Source: JBBDSH01 sp040905045
GTDB lineage: Bacteria; Pseudomonadota; Gammaproteobacteria; Eutrophobiales; Eutrophobiaceae
Reading direction: 5' to 3'
NCBI GenBank assembly: GCA_040905045.1
Contig: JBBDSH010000078.1
Span: forward strand, 1-22,426
Length of the DNA stretch: 22,426 nucleotides
Positions 15,101-22,426 of this stretch are shown here, piece after piece (the first letter of the stretch is position 1; the number at the start of each line of letters is the position of its first letter). The notes beneath the pieces were generated by a model. The model did not search any database and was not told the origin of the DNA. It saw only the letters and a program-made list of their open reading frames with translations. A program made the position numbers and the translations under genes.

Positions 15101-15384
15101 TTCACAAGGCGGGCCTGGAATGCCGCGGTGTCAACAAGGTGCGCGAGGGGCAGCCGCACATCGTCGACATGTTGAAAAATGACGAAATAGACCTGATAGT
15201 GAACACGACGGAAGGCCGCAAGGCCGTGGCCGATTCCTTTTCCATACGTCGTACCGCCCTGCATCACAAGGTTTTCTACATGACCACGATGGCGGGCGCC
15301 AATGCCACTATTCAGGCACTGGATGTGAACACTTTCGACAATGTGAATTGTCTGCAGGAGTTACACTCGGGAGTTGAAAGATGA
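12163..15384 (+). CDS. carB: Carbamoyl-phosphate synthase large subunit
   Basis: The 1073-residue product has the same length as E. coli CarB and the same opening (MPKRTDIHSILIIGAGPIII, then GQACEFDYSG), which fixes the start at 12163. It contains two homologous ATP-grasp halves; the second opens with GGGPNRIGQGIEFDY. By comparison with E. coli, carboxyphosphate synthesis is at about residues 1-400, oligomerisation at 400-553, carbamate phosphorylation at 554-935, and an allosteric MGS-like domain fills the rest (RLGFSLCATHGTAAAIHKAG; NTTEGRKAVADSFSIRR). It is cytosolic and works with CarA. No Shine-Dalgarno sequence is present: the 9 nt before the ATG read GGTTAGACA and everything before them is heptamer repeat. 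The stop overlaps the greA start (ATGA), so greA is probably translationally coupled. Confidence 0.98.
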   Translation: MPKRTDIHSILIIGAGPIIIGQACEFDYSGAQACKALMDEGFRVILVNSNPATIMTDPNMAHATYIEPIRWQTVAKIIEKEQPDALLPTMGGQTGLNCALDLARMGVLEEYNVELIGASREAIDMAEDRDQFREAMIRIGLSMPRTGFAHDLDEAKAVQKDLGFPVIIRPSFTLGGTGGGIAYNREEFMEICERGLNASPTREIQLDESVLGWKEYEMEVVRDHEDNCIIVCSIENVDPMGLHTGDSITVAPAQTLTDKEYQIMRDASIAVLREIGVDTGGSNVQFAVNPDNGELVVIEMNPRVSRSSALASKATGFPIAKVAAKLAVGYTLDELDNEITGGVTPASFEPTIDYVVTKIPRFTFEKFPQADDRINTQMKSVGEVMAIGRSFQESLQKALRGLETGIDGLDERVPPGQEDASEKIEGELRVARFERILYVADAFRHGYGIDDVYDMTHIDRWFLAQIKDLVDEETALKKTGLKKLKPEHLLELKRKGFADTRLATLLDCRESDVRELRYRHGIHPAYKRVDSCAAEFAATTTYLYSTYEEECEAEPGERDKIMILGGGPNRIGQGIEFDYCCVQAALALREAGFETIMVNCNPETVSTDYDTSDRLYFEPLTLEDVLEIIRIEKPKGVIVQFGGQTPLKLARDLEAAGAPIIGTSPDSIDLAEDRRRFQDLLNRLDLIQPPNRTARTMEEAEKLAAEIGYPLVVRPSYVLGGRAMEIVYTESELNNYMTHAVSVSNEAPVLLDHFLEDAIEVDVDAVSDGETVVIGGIMEHIEQAGVHSGDSACCLPPHSLDKSVQEEIARQVRKMAQGLNVVGLMNTQFALQGDRIYVLEVNPRASRTVPFVSKATGVSLARIAARCMVGESLASQGVERVPTPSYYSVKEAVFPFIKFPGVDSILGPEMKSTGEVMGIGENFGEAFAKAQLGAGNEIPRGGLVFISVRDADKEAAVAVAGELARLGFSLCATHGTAAAIHKAGLECRGVNKVREGQPHIVDMLKNDEIDLIVNTTEGRKAVADSFSIRRTALHHKVFYMTTMAGANATIQALDVNTFDNVNCLQELHSGVER

Positions 15385-15857
15385 GCAAGACACCCCTGAC
15401 CGTAAATGGTGCCGAAAAACTGCGCGAACAACTGAAGCGGCTGAAGTCCGTGGATCGTCCCAGGGTGGTCGAAGCCATTGCCGAGGCGCGCGCCCACGGT
15501 GATTTAAGTGAGAACGCCGAATACCATGCCGCCCGTGAACAGCAGAGTTTTATCGAGGGGCGCATCAATACCATTGAATCCGTTCTGGCCGAGGCTCAGA
15601 TCATCGACGTCAGCAAACTGGATGCCGGCAGCAAGGTGGTCTTCGGTGCCACCGTGGATCTGCTGAATGTTGAGACAGACAAGGAAGTGACCTATCAGAT
15701 AGTCGGCGAGGAGGAATCCGATATCGAGTCCGGCCTGATTTCCATTTCCTCACCCATTGCCCGCGCCTTGATTGGCAAGGAAGAGGGTGACACCGTCACC
15801 GTCGATGCCCCCGGAGGGGCGGTGGAGTACGAGATTCTCGAAGTTCGTTACGTGTAG
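15381..15857 (+). CDS. greA: Transcript cleavage factor GreA
   Basis: GreA enters the secondary channel of stalled RNA polymerase and stimulates cleavage of backtracked RNA. The 158-residue product equals E. coli GreA in length. The N-terminal coiled coil (residues 1-75) carries the acidic tip GDLSENAEYHAAREQQ with Asp41 and Glu44, the metal-coordinating residues. The C-terminal domain ends with the conserved ISISSPIARALIGKEEGDTV and a VEYEILEV strand. The ATG overlaps the carB stop by 4 nt, and GGGAG at 15369-15373 is a suitable ribosome-binding site. A GTGGYTC array starts 8 nt after its stop. The common neighbour yhbY is absent. Confidence 0.97.
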   Translation: MSKTPLTVNGAEKLREQLKRLKSVDRPRVVEAIAEARAHGDLSENAEYHAAREQQSFIEGRINTIESVLAEAQIIDVSKLDAGSKVVFGATVDLLNVETDKEVTYQIVGEEESDIESGLISISSPIARALIGKEEGDTVTVDAPGGAVEYEILEVRYV

Positions 15858-15865
15858 TGAACTTC

Positions 15866-16122
15866 GTGGCTCGTGGCTGGTGGTTCGTGGCTCGAATGTC
15901 GTGCCACGGATTGCCTGGATGAAGACTAATGGACGGCCGGTATTAACTCCGCGCTTTGTAGGTTTATCTTAAAGCGGTAATATTTTTCGCTTGCAGAAGA
16001 TTGCTCCTGCATTTTCTTCACTTCCGTCATCCTTGGCGATCGTGCTCGAAAAAACGCATACTTCTTCAGCCACGAGCCACGAGCCACGAGCCACGAGCCA
16101 CGAGCCACGAGCCACGAGCCAC
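15866..16122. repeat. Facing GTGGYTC / GAGCCAC arrays between greA and rlmE, with a seven-copy perfect tandem
   Basis: Left arm 15866-15893 has four units (GTGGCTC, GTGGCTG, GTGGTTC, GTGGCTC). Right arm 16067-16122 has eight units: one CAGCCAC and then seven identical GAGCCAC copies in tandem (16074-16122). The arms are inverse complements and could pair over four units. The 173 bp between them show no gene; yhbY, often found here, is absent. The perfect tandem should be prone to copy-number change by slippage. Confidence 0.9.
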
Positions 16123-16137
16123 GCGTCGTCGCGTATC

Positions 16138-16752
16138 ATGAGCAAACAAAGTAAAACCTGGTTAAAGCAGCACGCGCGGGATCCCTATGTCAAAAGAGCC
16201 CGCGGCGACGCTTTCCGTGCCCGGGCGGTCTACAAGCTTCAGGAAATCGATCAAAAGGATCGACTGTTCAAGACCGGGCAGACGGTAGTGGATCTGGGCG
16301 CGGCTCCCGGCAGCTGGTCGCAATACGCGGCCCGGCGAGTCGGTCCGGCCGGCACCGTGGTGGCGCTGGATGTTCTGGAAATGGAGCCGGTGAATAACGT
16401 GCAATTCATTCAGGGCGACTTTACCGAGGAAGATACCCTGGCCGCCTGTCTGGCTGTTCTGGGGGAGCGAAAGGCGGACCTTGTAATTTCCGATATGGCC
16501 CCCAATTTATCCGGTATACGTGATGCCGACCAGGCCCGCAGTCTGTATCTCGCCGAACTGGCCCTGGATTTTGCAGGACGGGTTTTGAACCCCGGCGGGG
16601 ATTTGCTGGTCAAGATATTTGAGGGTACCGGGGTTGATCGGTACAGGGAGCAATTATCAGAGAGTTTTCAGAAGGTTATAATTCGCAAGCCAAAGGCGTC
16701 CCGGGACCGGTCGCGGGAATTTTATATGCTGGCGAGAGGCTATGATGTATAG
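16138..16752 (+). CDS. rlmE: 23S rRNA 2'-O-ribose uridine methyltransferase RlmE (FtsJ/RrmJ)
   Basis: RlmE methylates the 2'-OH of U2552 in 23S rRNA during late 50S assembly, using S-adenosylmethionine. I start at ATG 16138 because MSKQSKTWLKQHARDPYVKR matches the family N-terminus. The 204-residue product holds the SAM motif VDLGAAPGSWSQ (51-62) and the K-D-K-E tetrad as Lys33, Asp119 (VISDMAP), Lys159 (LLVKIFEG) and Glu194 (REFYMLARG). The frame stays open upstream through the heptamer array and would add about 49 residues including SHEPRAT repeats; I reject this as coding. No Shine-Dalgarno sequence lies in the 15 nt between the array and the ATG. ftsH follows on the same strand after 195 nt, as in E. 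coli. Confidence 0.95.
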   Translation: MSKQSKTWLKQHARDPYVKRARGDAFRARAVYKLQEIDQKDRLFKTGQTVVDLGAAPGSWSQYAARRVGPAGTVVALDVLEMEPVNNVQFIQGDFTEEDTLAACLAVLGERKADLVISDMAPNLSGIRDADQARSLYLAELALDFAGRVLNPGGDLLVKIFEGTGVDRYREQLSESFQKVIIRKPKASRDRSREFYMLARGYDV

Positions 16753-16947
16753 TTGTACATATTTCAGATTGTTTCCATCCCGGAGATGCCGGCTGTAACA
16801 GGCACGGTGTGATCTTTGCTTTCTCCTCACTTTTCAATTATGTAAATATAAGCGGGATGCGGAGATCATAGTGTATGACAGCCGGATAGAGGGGATCACG
16901 CACCGGACACGGTGCCGGATAAACAAGTTTATTTTGGAGTCAGTATC

Positions 16948-18879
<1,932 letters not shown>

Positions 18880-18880
18880 G

Positions 18881-18996
18881 TGAGGGGTGAGGAGTGAGGT
18901 GTAAGGAGTGAGGAGTGAACTGAAAACTGTGGCAGGGTTTTTACTCCTTACTCCTTACACCTCACTCCTCACTCCTCACCCCTTACTCCTTACTCG
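18881..18996. repeat. Large TRAGGNG hairpin between ftsH and glmM
   Basis: Left arm 18881-18915 plus TGAA: TGAGGGG, TGAGGAG, TGAGGTG, TAAGGAG, TGAGGAG. Right arm 18941-18996, eight units: TTACTCC twice, TTACACC, TCACTCC twice, TCACCCC, TTACTCC, TTACTCG. The arms pair over five units with one 7-nt bulge, and the three differences are all G-U pairs in the plus-strand RNA. The array begins one base after the ftsH stop and ends 3 nt before the glmM ATG. It fills the position that folP occupies in E. coli. Confidence 0.9.
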
Positions 18997-18999
18997 GAC

Positions 19000-20331
19000 A
19001 TGAGAAAGTACTTCGGGACCGACGGTATACGCGGCAAGGTGGGTGATCACCCCGTCACCCCGGAGTTTGTCATGAAGCTGGGCTGGGCCGCGGGTCGGGT
19101 GCTGGCCGGCCGGGGCAAGGGACCGGTCCTCATCGGCAAGGACACCCGTATCTCCGGTTACATGTTTGAATCGGCACTGGAAGCGGGATTATCCGCCGCC
19201 GGCGTCGATATCCGTCTTCTCGGGCCCATGCCCACCCCGGCTATCGCTTACCTGACCCGCAATACTCGTGCCCAGGCCGGCATCGTCATCAGTGCTTCCC
19301 ATAATCCCTACCAGGACAATGGCATCAAGTTTTTTTCATCCGATGGTTTCAAACTGCCGGACGATGTGGAACTCGCCATAGAAGAGGAGATGGATAAACC
19401 CCTGACTCTGTCAGGCGGCAGACTGGGCAAGGCCCAGCGCATGAGCGATGCCCCGCGGCGTTATATCGAGTTCTGCAAGAGCCGCCTGGCGGATTGCCGG
19501 CTGGACGATCTGCATCTGGTTATCGATTGTGCCAATGGCGCCGGCTACCGGGTAGCCGGCAAGGTTTTTCAGGAACTGGGCGCAAAGGTGGATATGATTG
19601 GCGCCGAGCCGGATGGTATCAATATCAATGAACAGGTCGGTGCCACCTCGCCGGAATTGCTTTGCAAAACCGTGGTTGAAAAAGGCGCGGACGCCGGTCT
19701 GGCGCTGGACGGCGATGGCGATCGCCTGATTATGGTGGACGACAGGGGCACGGTTATCGATGGTGACGAGATCCTCTACATGATCGCGAAGTCCAGGCAG
19801 GATTCTATTAACGGCGCGGTGGTGGGAACCCAGATGAGCAATCTGGGACTGGAGCAGGCCATTCTCGCCATGCAGATGAAATTCCATCGGGTCAAGGTCG
19901 GCGATCGCTATATCATGGAAATGCTGACCCGCGAGGATCTTCGTCTGGGCGGGGAATCCTCCGGCCATATTATCAATCTCAACCTGTGCTGCGCCGGTGA
20001 CGGTATCGTATCCGGGCTGCAGGTGCTGGCGGCGATGGTATCCTCGCAGCAGAGCCTCCGCGAATTGATGCAGGGAATGAACAAGTATCCCCAGATCCTG
20101 CATAACATACGTACACCGGAACGTGTCGATATGTCCGCCTATCCCGAACTGGATGATGTCGTCAGAGAAGCCGAACACGAACTTGGTCAGCGCGGCCGGG
20201 TGTTATTGCGGCCGTCGGGCACGGAACCCCTGCTTCGGATCATGGTGGAAGGCGAGGACGAAAGCCAGGTCAGTGCGCTGGTACAGCATCTTGTTAAGCG
20301 CGTCGAAACCCTGTTACAAAAGCAGATCTGA
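19000..20331 (+). CDS. glmM: Phosphoglucosamine mutase
   Basis: GlmM converts glucosamine-6-phosphate to glucosamine-1-phosphate on the way to UDP-GlcNAc for peptidoglycan and LPS. The 443-residue protein (E. coli 445) begins MRKYFGTDGIRGKVGDHPVT, matching the family start. The phospho-serine loop is ISASHNP with Ser100, the magnesium site DGDGDR is at 237-242, the sugar-binding GGESSGH at 317-323, and the phosphate-binding RPSGTEP at 404-410; all four domains are intact. The ATG lies 3 nt after the last unit of a pyrimidine-rich heptamer array, and no Shine-Dalgarno sequence exists, which is odd for an essential enzyme. In E. coli folP separates ftsH and glmM; here it is missing. After the stop comes a 406-bp gap before serA. 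Confidence 0.97.
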   Translation: MRKYFGTDGIRGKVGDHPVTPEFVMKLGWAAGRVLAGRGKGPVLIGKDTRISGYMFESALEAGLSAAGVDIRLLGPMPTPAIAYLTRNTRAQAGIVISASHNPYQDNGIKFFSSDGFKLPDDVELAIEEEMDKPLTLSGGRLGKAQRMSDAPRRYIEFCKSRLADCRLDDLHLVIDCANGAGYRVAGKVFQELGAKVDMIGAEPDGININEQVGATSPELLCKTVVEKGADAGLALDGDGDRLIMVDDRGTVIDGDEILYMIAKSRQDSINGAVVGTQMSNLGLEQAILAMQMKFHRVKVGDRYIMEMLTREDLRLGGESSGHIINLNLCCAGDGIVSGLQVLAAMVSSQQSLRELMQGMNKYPQILHNIRTPERVDMSAYPELDDVVREAEHELGQRGRVLLRPSGTEPLLRIMVEGEDESQVSALVQHLVKRVETLLQKQI

Positions 20332-20386
20332 ACTTTTGTCCTGACGGGTACTGTTGTTCAGCAGTCCGAGGCAAACGACATTATTT

Positions 20387-20473
20387 GATCTCGCAAAGGG
20401 CGCCAAGAACGCAAAGGACTAAAAGCCCTTGATACTTGGCGTTCTTTGCGTTCTTGGCGCCCTTTGCGAGATC
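20387..20473. repeat. Perfect 30-bp inverted repeat (CGCAAAG-type)
   Basis: Arms at 20387-20416 and 20444-20473 are exact reverse complements (GATCTCGCAAAGGGCGCCAA and onward), with a 27-nt loop that itself contains a further CTTGGCGTTC-like piece. The CGCAAAG / GCCAAGAACG wording resembles dispersed intergenic repeats of many environmental bacteria (from memory). No T run follows the stem, so it is not a typical terminator, although it lies 56 nt after the glmM stop. Confidence 0.92.
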
Positions 20474-20489
20474 CATCCATCAGACGGAC

Positions 20490-20517
20490 TTGAAACTCCA
20501 AATTGTTGCAGTACAAT
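20490..20517 (+). promoter_or_regulatory. Candidate sigma70 promoter for serA
   Basis: TTGAAA (20490-20495), a 16-nt spacer, and TACAAT (20512-20517): five of six consensus bases in each box. It lies just after the 30-bp palindrome and would give a serA leader of about 214 nt. Confidence 0.5.
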
Positions 20518-20737
20518 ATGACCCGACATAACCAATACGCGTGCAATAGTCGATGAAGAAGAGCAAACAACCGATCCACCATCAGGGGACTATTGCATCG
20601 CTTCTACAAGGGTATCTCTCCCGGCCTTCCTGCTGTTGTTGTCGTCAGCGCTAAGCTGACAGCGGTTGTACTTCAATAATTTCCGCTGTTTTCCATCGGG
20701 TTTGGGGTAATCCTCATTTGATTCAGGTGTGAACAAA

Positions 20738-22324
20738 ATGAAAAAGCATATTCTCGTGGCAGACAAGATTGCCGATGAAGGCGTCCAATATCTGGAACAA
20801 CTGGATGACTTTAAAGTCGATGTCATCCACGGTCTCGATGAGGCCGAACTCTGCAAGACCATTCCTCCCTACCACGCGGTACTGGTTCGCAGTGCCGCCA
20901 AAATCACCGGCAAGGTGATTGACAGTGGTGACACCCTGCAGGTTATCGGCCGCGCCGGTATCGGCGTGGACAATATCGATGTGGATAAGGCAACGGAAAA
21001 GGGCATCGCCGTGCTCAACACCCCCGATGCCAACGCCACTACCACCGCCGAACTGACGTTCGCGCACATGCTGTCTGTAAGCCGCAACCTGCCGGCCGCG
21101 GATCGTTCGGTTCGCGCCGGAAAATGGGAGCGTTCCCGGTTCATCGGCGCGGAACTGGCCGGCAAGACGCTGGGTATCATCGGTTACGGCACCATCGGCC
21201 GTATTGTCGCCAACCGTGCCCGGGCCTTTGGCATGGATGTCTTGGTCTACGATCCGTTTGTCACCGAGGATGTCTGCGTCCGCGACGGTATCTTGTCCCT
21301 GGAACTGGAAGAAATGCTGCCGCGAGTCGATTACCTGACCTTCCATTGCCCGGCGAATGAAAAGACCCGCGGCATGCTGAACGCCGAACGCATGGCGTTA
21401 ATGAAGCGGGGCGCGCGCCTGATCAATTGCGCACGAGGGGGTCTGGTGGATGAGGCGGCGCTGTATGATGCGCTCAAGTCAGGTCATCTGGCCGGCGCCG
21501 CCCTGGATGTGTTCGAAACGGAACCGCCTGCCGGTTCGCCGCTGTTCGAACTGGAGAATATTGTCTTCACTCCGCATCTGGGCGCGTCCACGGCCGAAGC
21601 ACAGACAGCGGCGGGAACGGAGATTGCCCGGCAGATCGCTGTTTATCTGCGGACCGGCGAACCCATCAATGCCATCAACCTGCCGCCGGTATCCGGGGAG
21701 GAACTGGCCAAATTGAAACCGTACATGATGCTGGCACGACGGCTGGGCAAGCTGCTCGGTCCCATGATCGATGCGCCCGTCAAGAAGCTGGATGTCACGC
21801 TCTGCGGGGCCGCCACCGAGAGAGATGTGCGTTCGATTACCACCGAGGGTTTGGTCGGCCTCATCAGTACCCACATGTCCGTGCCGGTGAACCGGGTCAA
21901 TGCCCGGAGCATCGCCGAAAAACAGGGCATCAAGCTGGTGGATTCCATGCGCGACAAGCATCCGGACTATCACGCCACCGTCAGCCTGACGGCCCACTTC
22001 GGCGACCGCCAATTGAGTGTGGAAGGTACCTTATTCGATCAAACATACCCGCGCCTGGTGCGAGTCAGTAATTACGATATCGAGGCGGTGTTGGACGGAC
22101 ACCTTATCCTGACCCGGCATATCGATCAGCCCGGCGTGGTCGCCGCCATCAGCAGTATTCTGGCGCAGCAGAATATCAACATCCAGCACATGCAGATGGG
22201 CGTGGCCAGTGGTGATAACAAGGCCATCGCCGTTCTCGGTATTGAGCGGCCCGTGGACGAGGCGACACTGAAGAAGATCGGGGAGGTCAAGGCCATCGAC
22301 AAGGTCATGCAGGTGAGTCTCTGA
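20738..22324 (+). CDS. serA: D-3-phosphoglycerate dehydrogenase, long (type I) form
   Basis: SerA oxidises 3-phosphoglycerate to 3-phosphohydroxypyruvate with NAD+, the first step of serine synthesis. I start at ATG 20738, 8 nt after AGGTG; an in-frame GTG three codons upstream overlaps that site. The 528 residues fit the long type with three parts: a catalytic/Rossmann region (NAD loop GYGTIG at 149-154; Arg233 in CARGG, Glu262 in FETEP, His280 in TPHLGAST), an intervening ASB domain (about 315-450), and a C-terminal ACT domain (about 455-528; HIDQPGVVAAISSILAQQNI). The ACT domain suggests feedback control by serine. It is cytosolic. A good promoter and a structured leader lie upstream, so it is probably transcribed separately from glmM. 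A short element shared with 2705 follows the stop. Confidence 0.96.
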   Translation: MKKHILVADKIADEGVQYLEQLDDFKVDVIHGLDEAELCKTIPPYHAVLVRSAAKITGKVIDSGDTLQVIGRAGIGVDNIDVDKATEKGIAVLNTPDANATTTAELTFAHMLSVSRNLPAADRSVRAGKWERSRFIGAELAGKTLGIIGYGTIGRIVANRARAFGMDVLVYDPFVTEDVCVRDGILSLELEEMLPRVDYLTFHCPANEKTRGMLNAERMALMKRGARLINCARGGLVDEAALYDALKSGHLAGAALDVFETEPPAGSPLFELENIVFTPHLGASTAEAQTAAGTEIARQIAVYLRTGEPINAINLPPVSGEELAKLKPYMMLARRLGKLLGPMIDAPVKKLDVTLCGAATERDVRSITTEGLVGLISTHMSVPVNRVNARSIAEKQGIKLVDSMRDKHPDYHATVSLTAHFGDRQLSVEGTLFDQTYPRLVRVSNYDIEAVLDGHLILTRHIDQPGVVAAISSILAQQNINIQHMQMGVASGDNKAIAVLGIERPVDEATLKKIGEVKAIDKVMQVSL

Positions 22325-22327
22325 ATG

Positions 22328-22352
22328 GATGTTCCGAATTCCGCTACAGTTG
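22328..22352 (+). repeat. Short intergenic element, copy 2 of 2
   Basis: GATGTTCCGAATTCC (22328-22342), four variable bases, CAGTTG (22347-22352). The matching copy is at 2705-2729 with identical spacing. Both follow a stop codon on the plus strand. Confidence 0.6.
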
Positions 22353-22358
22353 CTGTAA

Positions 22359-22426
22359 ATGGATAGAGCGCAAGGTCGGGTCATGGTGTTGGAGCAAGTA
22401 CCTCGGCGCGGGGATCAGGATGCGTT
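22359..22426 (+). CDS. Possible start of a further gene (3' truncated by window end)
   Basis: A frame opens with ATG at 22359 (in-frame ATG again at 22383) and stays open to the end, reading MDRAQGRVMVLEQVPRRGDQ. It is too short to recognise, and there is no good Shine-Dalgarno sequence before 22359. AAGGTCGGGTC before 22383 is only a weak candidate. It may be a gene following serA, or chance. Confidence 0.25.
   Translation, partial: MDRAQGRVMVLEQVPRRGDQDA

Larger units (their letters stand above)
20332..20737 (+). other. Gene-free gap between glmM and serA, with probable serA leader
   Basis: No coding region is supported here. The first part holds the 30-bp palindrome. After the promoter at 20490-20517, the leader contains an exact 10-bp inverted repeat (TGCAATAGTC 20542-20551, GACTATTGCA 20588-20597) and a small hairpin GTCAGC-GCTAA-GCTGAC (20644-20660). 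AGGTG at 20725-20729 is the probable ribosome-binding site. No known riboswitch was recognised. Confidence 0.5.

Noticed and set aside
16067..16122. CRISPR array
   Set aside because: The repeats are 7-nt units in direct contact with no spacers.
15991..16137. N-terminal extension of rlmE through the GAGCCAC array (SHEPRAT repeats)
   Set aside because: The frame is open, but the family N-terminus begins at 16138, and the extension is translated repeat DNA without a good ribosome-binding site.
16900..16915. Small hairpin GCACCG-GACA-CGGTGC before ftsH
   Set aside because: It has a 6-bp stem without a T run or known motif, too small to assign a function.
16912..16947. Upstream GTG start for ftsH
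   Set aside because: It adds 12 residues not seen in relatives, and the TTG at 16948 has a well-spaced GGAG.

Overview
The window looks like chromosomal DNA from a GC-rich gammaproteobacterium. The best evidence is the run carA-carB-greA-rlmE-ftsH-glmM (10901-20331). Its proteins align by eye with their Escherichia coli counterparts nearly end to end, and the order is the usual gammaproteobacterial one, except that yhbY and folP are missing and serA follows glmM. I cannot name a genus.

Layout. 1-449 is the 3' end of a PQQ-type sugar dehydrogenase gene. Next come a GDSL-esterase lipoprotein gene (minus), an NAD(P)-binding SDR-like gene and a spermidine-synthase-like methyltransferase-fold gene (both plus). 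A minus-strand pair (4480-2884) encodes a His-rich DUF2946 protein and a Met/His-rich outer-membrane protein and may handle copper or another metal. 4699-10623 is a mixed accessory stretch: a secreted TPR protein, an Anbu-type proteasome-like hydrolase, an XdhC-MocA fusion for molybdenum-cofactor maturation, a Ser/Thr kinase with six Sel1 repeats, and a small Rieske protein. 10901-20331 is the core block for carbamoyl phosphate synthesis, transcript cleavage, 23S rRNA methylation, membrane proteolysis and glucosamine-1-phosphate synthesis. serA (serine synthesis) closes the window, and a new reading frame may begin at 22359.

The most unusual content lies between the genes. Many gaps hold degenerate tandem repeats with a strict 7-nt period, mostly as facing inverted arms. 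One family reads TRAGGNG (440-453, 8198-8410, 18881-18996; a relative at 6286-6320). The other reads GTGGYTC/GAGCCAC (12042-12155, 15866-16122). The TRAGGNG arrays lie on or one base from the stop codon of the gene before them. Arrays also end 3, 9 and 15 nt before the start codons of glmM, carB and rlmE, none of which has a visible Shine-Dalgarno sequence. The unit TAAGGAG complements the 3' end of 16S rRNA (anti-Shine-Dalgarno), and the inverted arm carries CTCCTTA, the anti-Shine-Dalgarno sequence itself. Two other palindromes are perfect (25-bp stem at 1926-1980, 30-bp stem at 20387-20473), and a different element of about 25 nt occurs twice, each time just after a stop codon.

Regulatory reading. 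A plus-strand hairpin followed by TTTT sits in the carA leader with no plus-strand gene before it, so it is a candidate attenuator or small-RNA terminator. serA has a good sigma70-like promoter and a structured leader of about 214 nt. carA and ftsH appear to start at TTG. I saw no tRNA or rRNA gene, CRISPR array, transposase or integrase.
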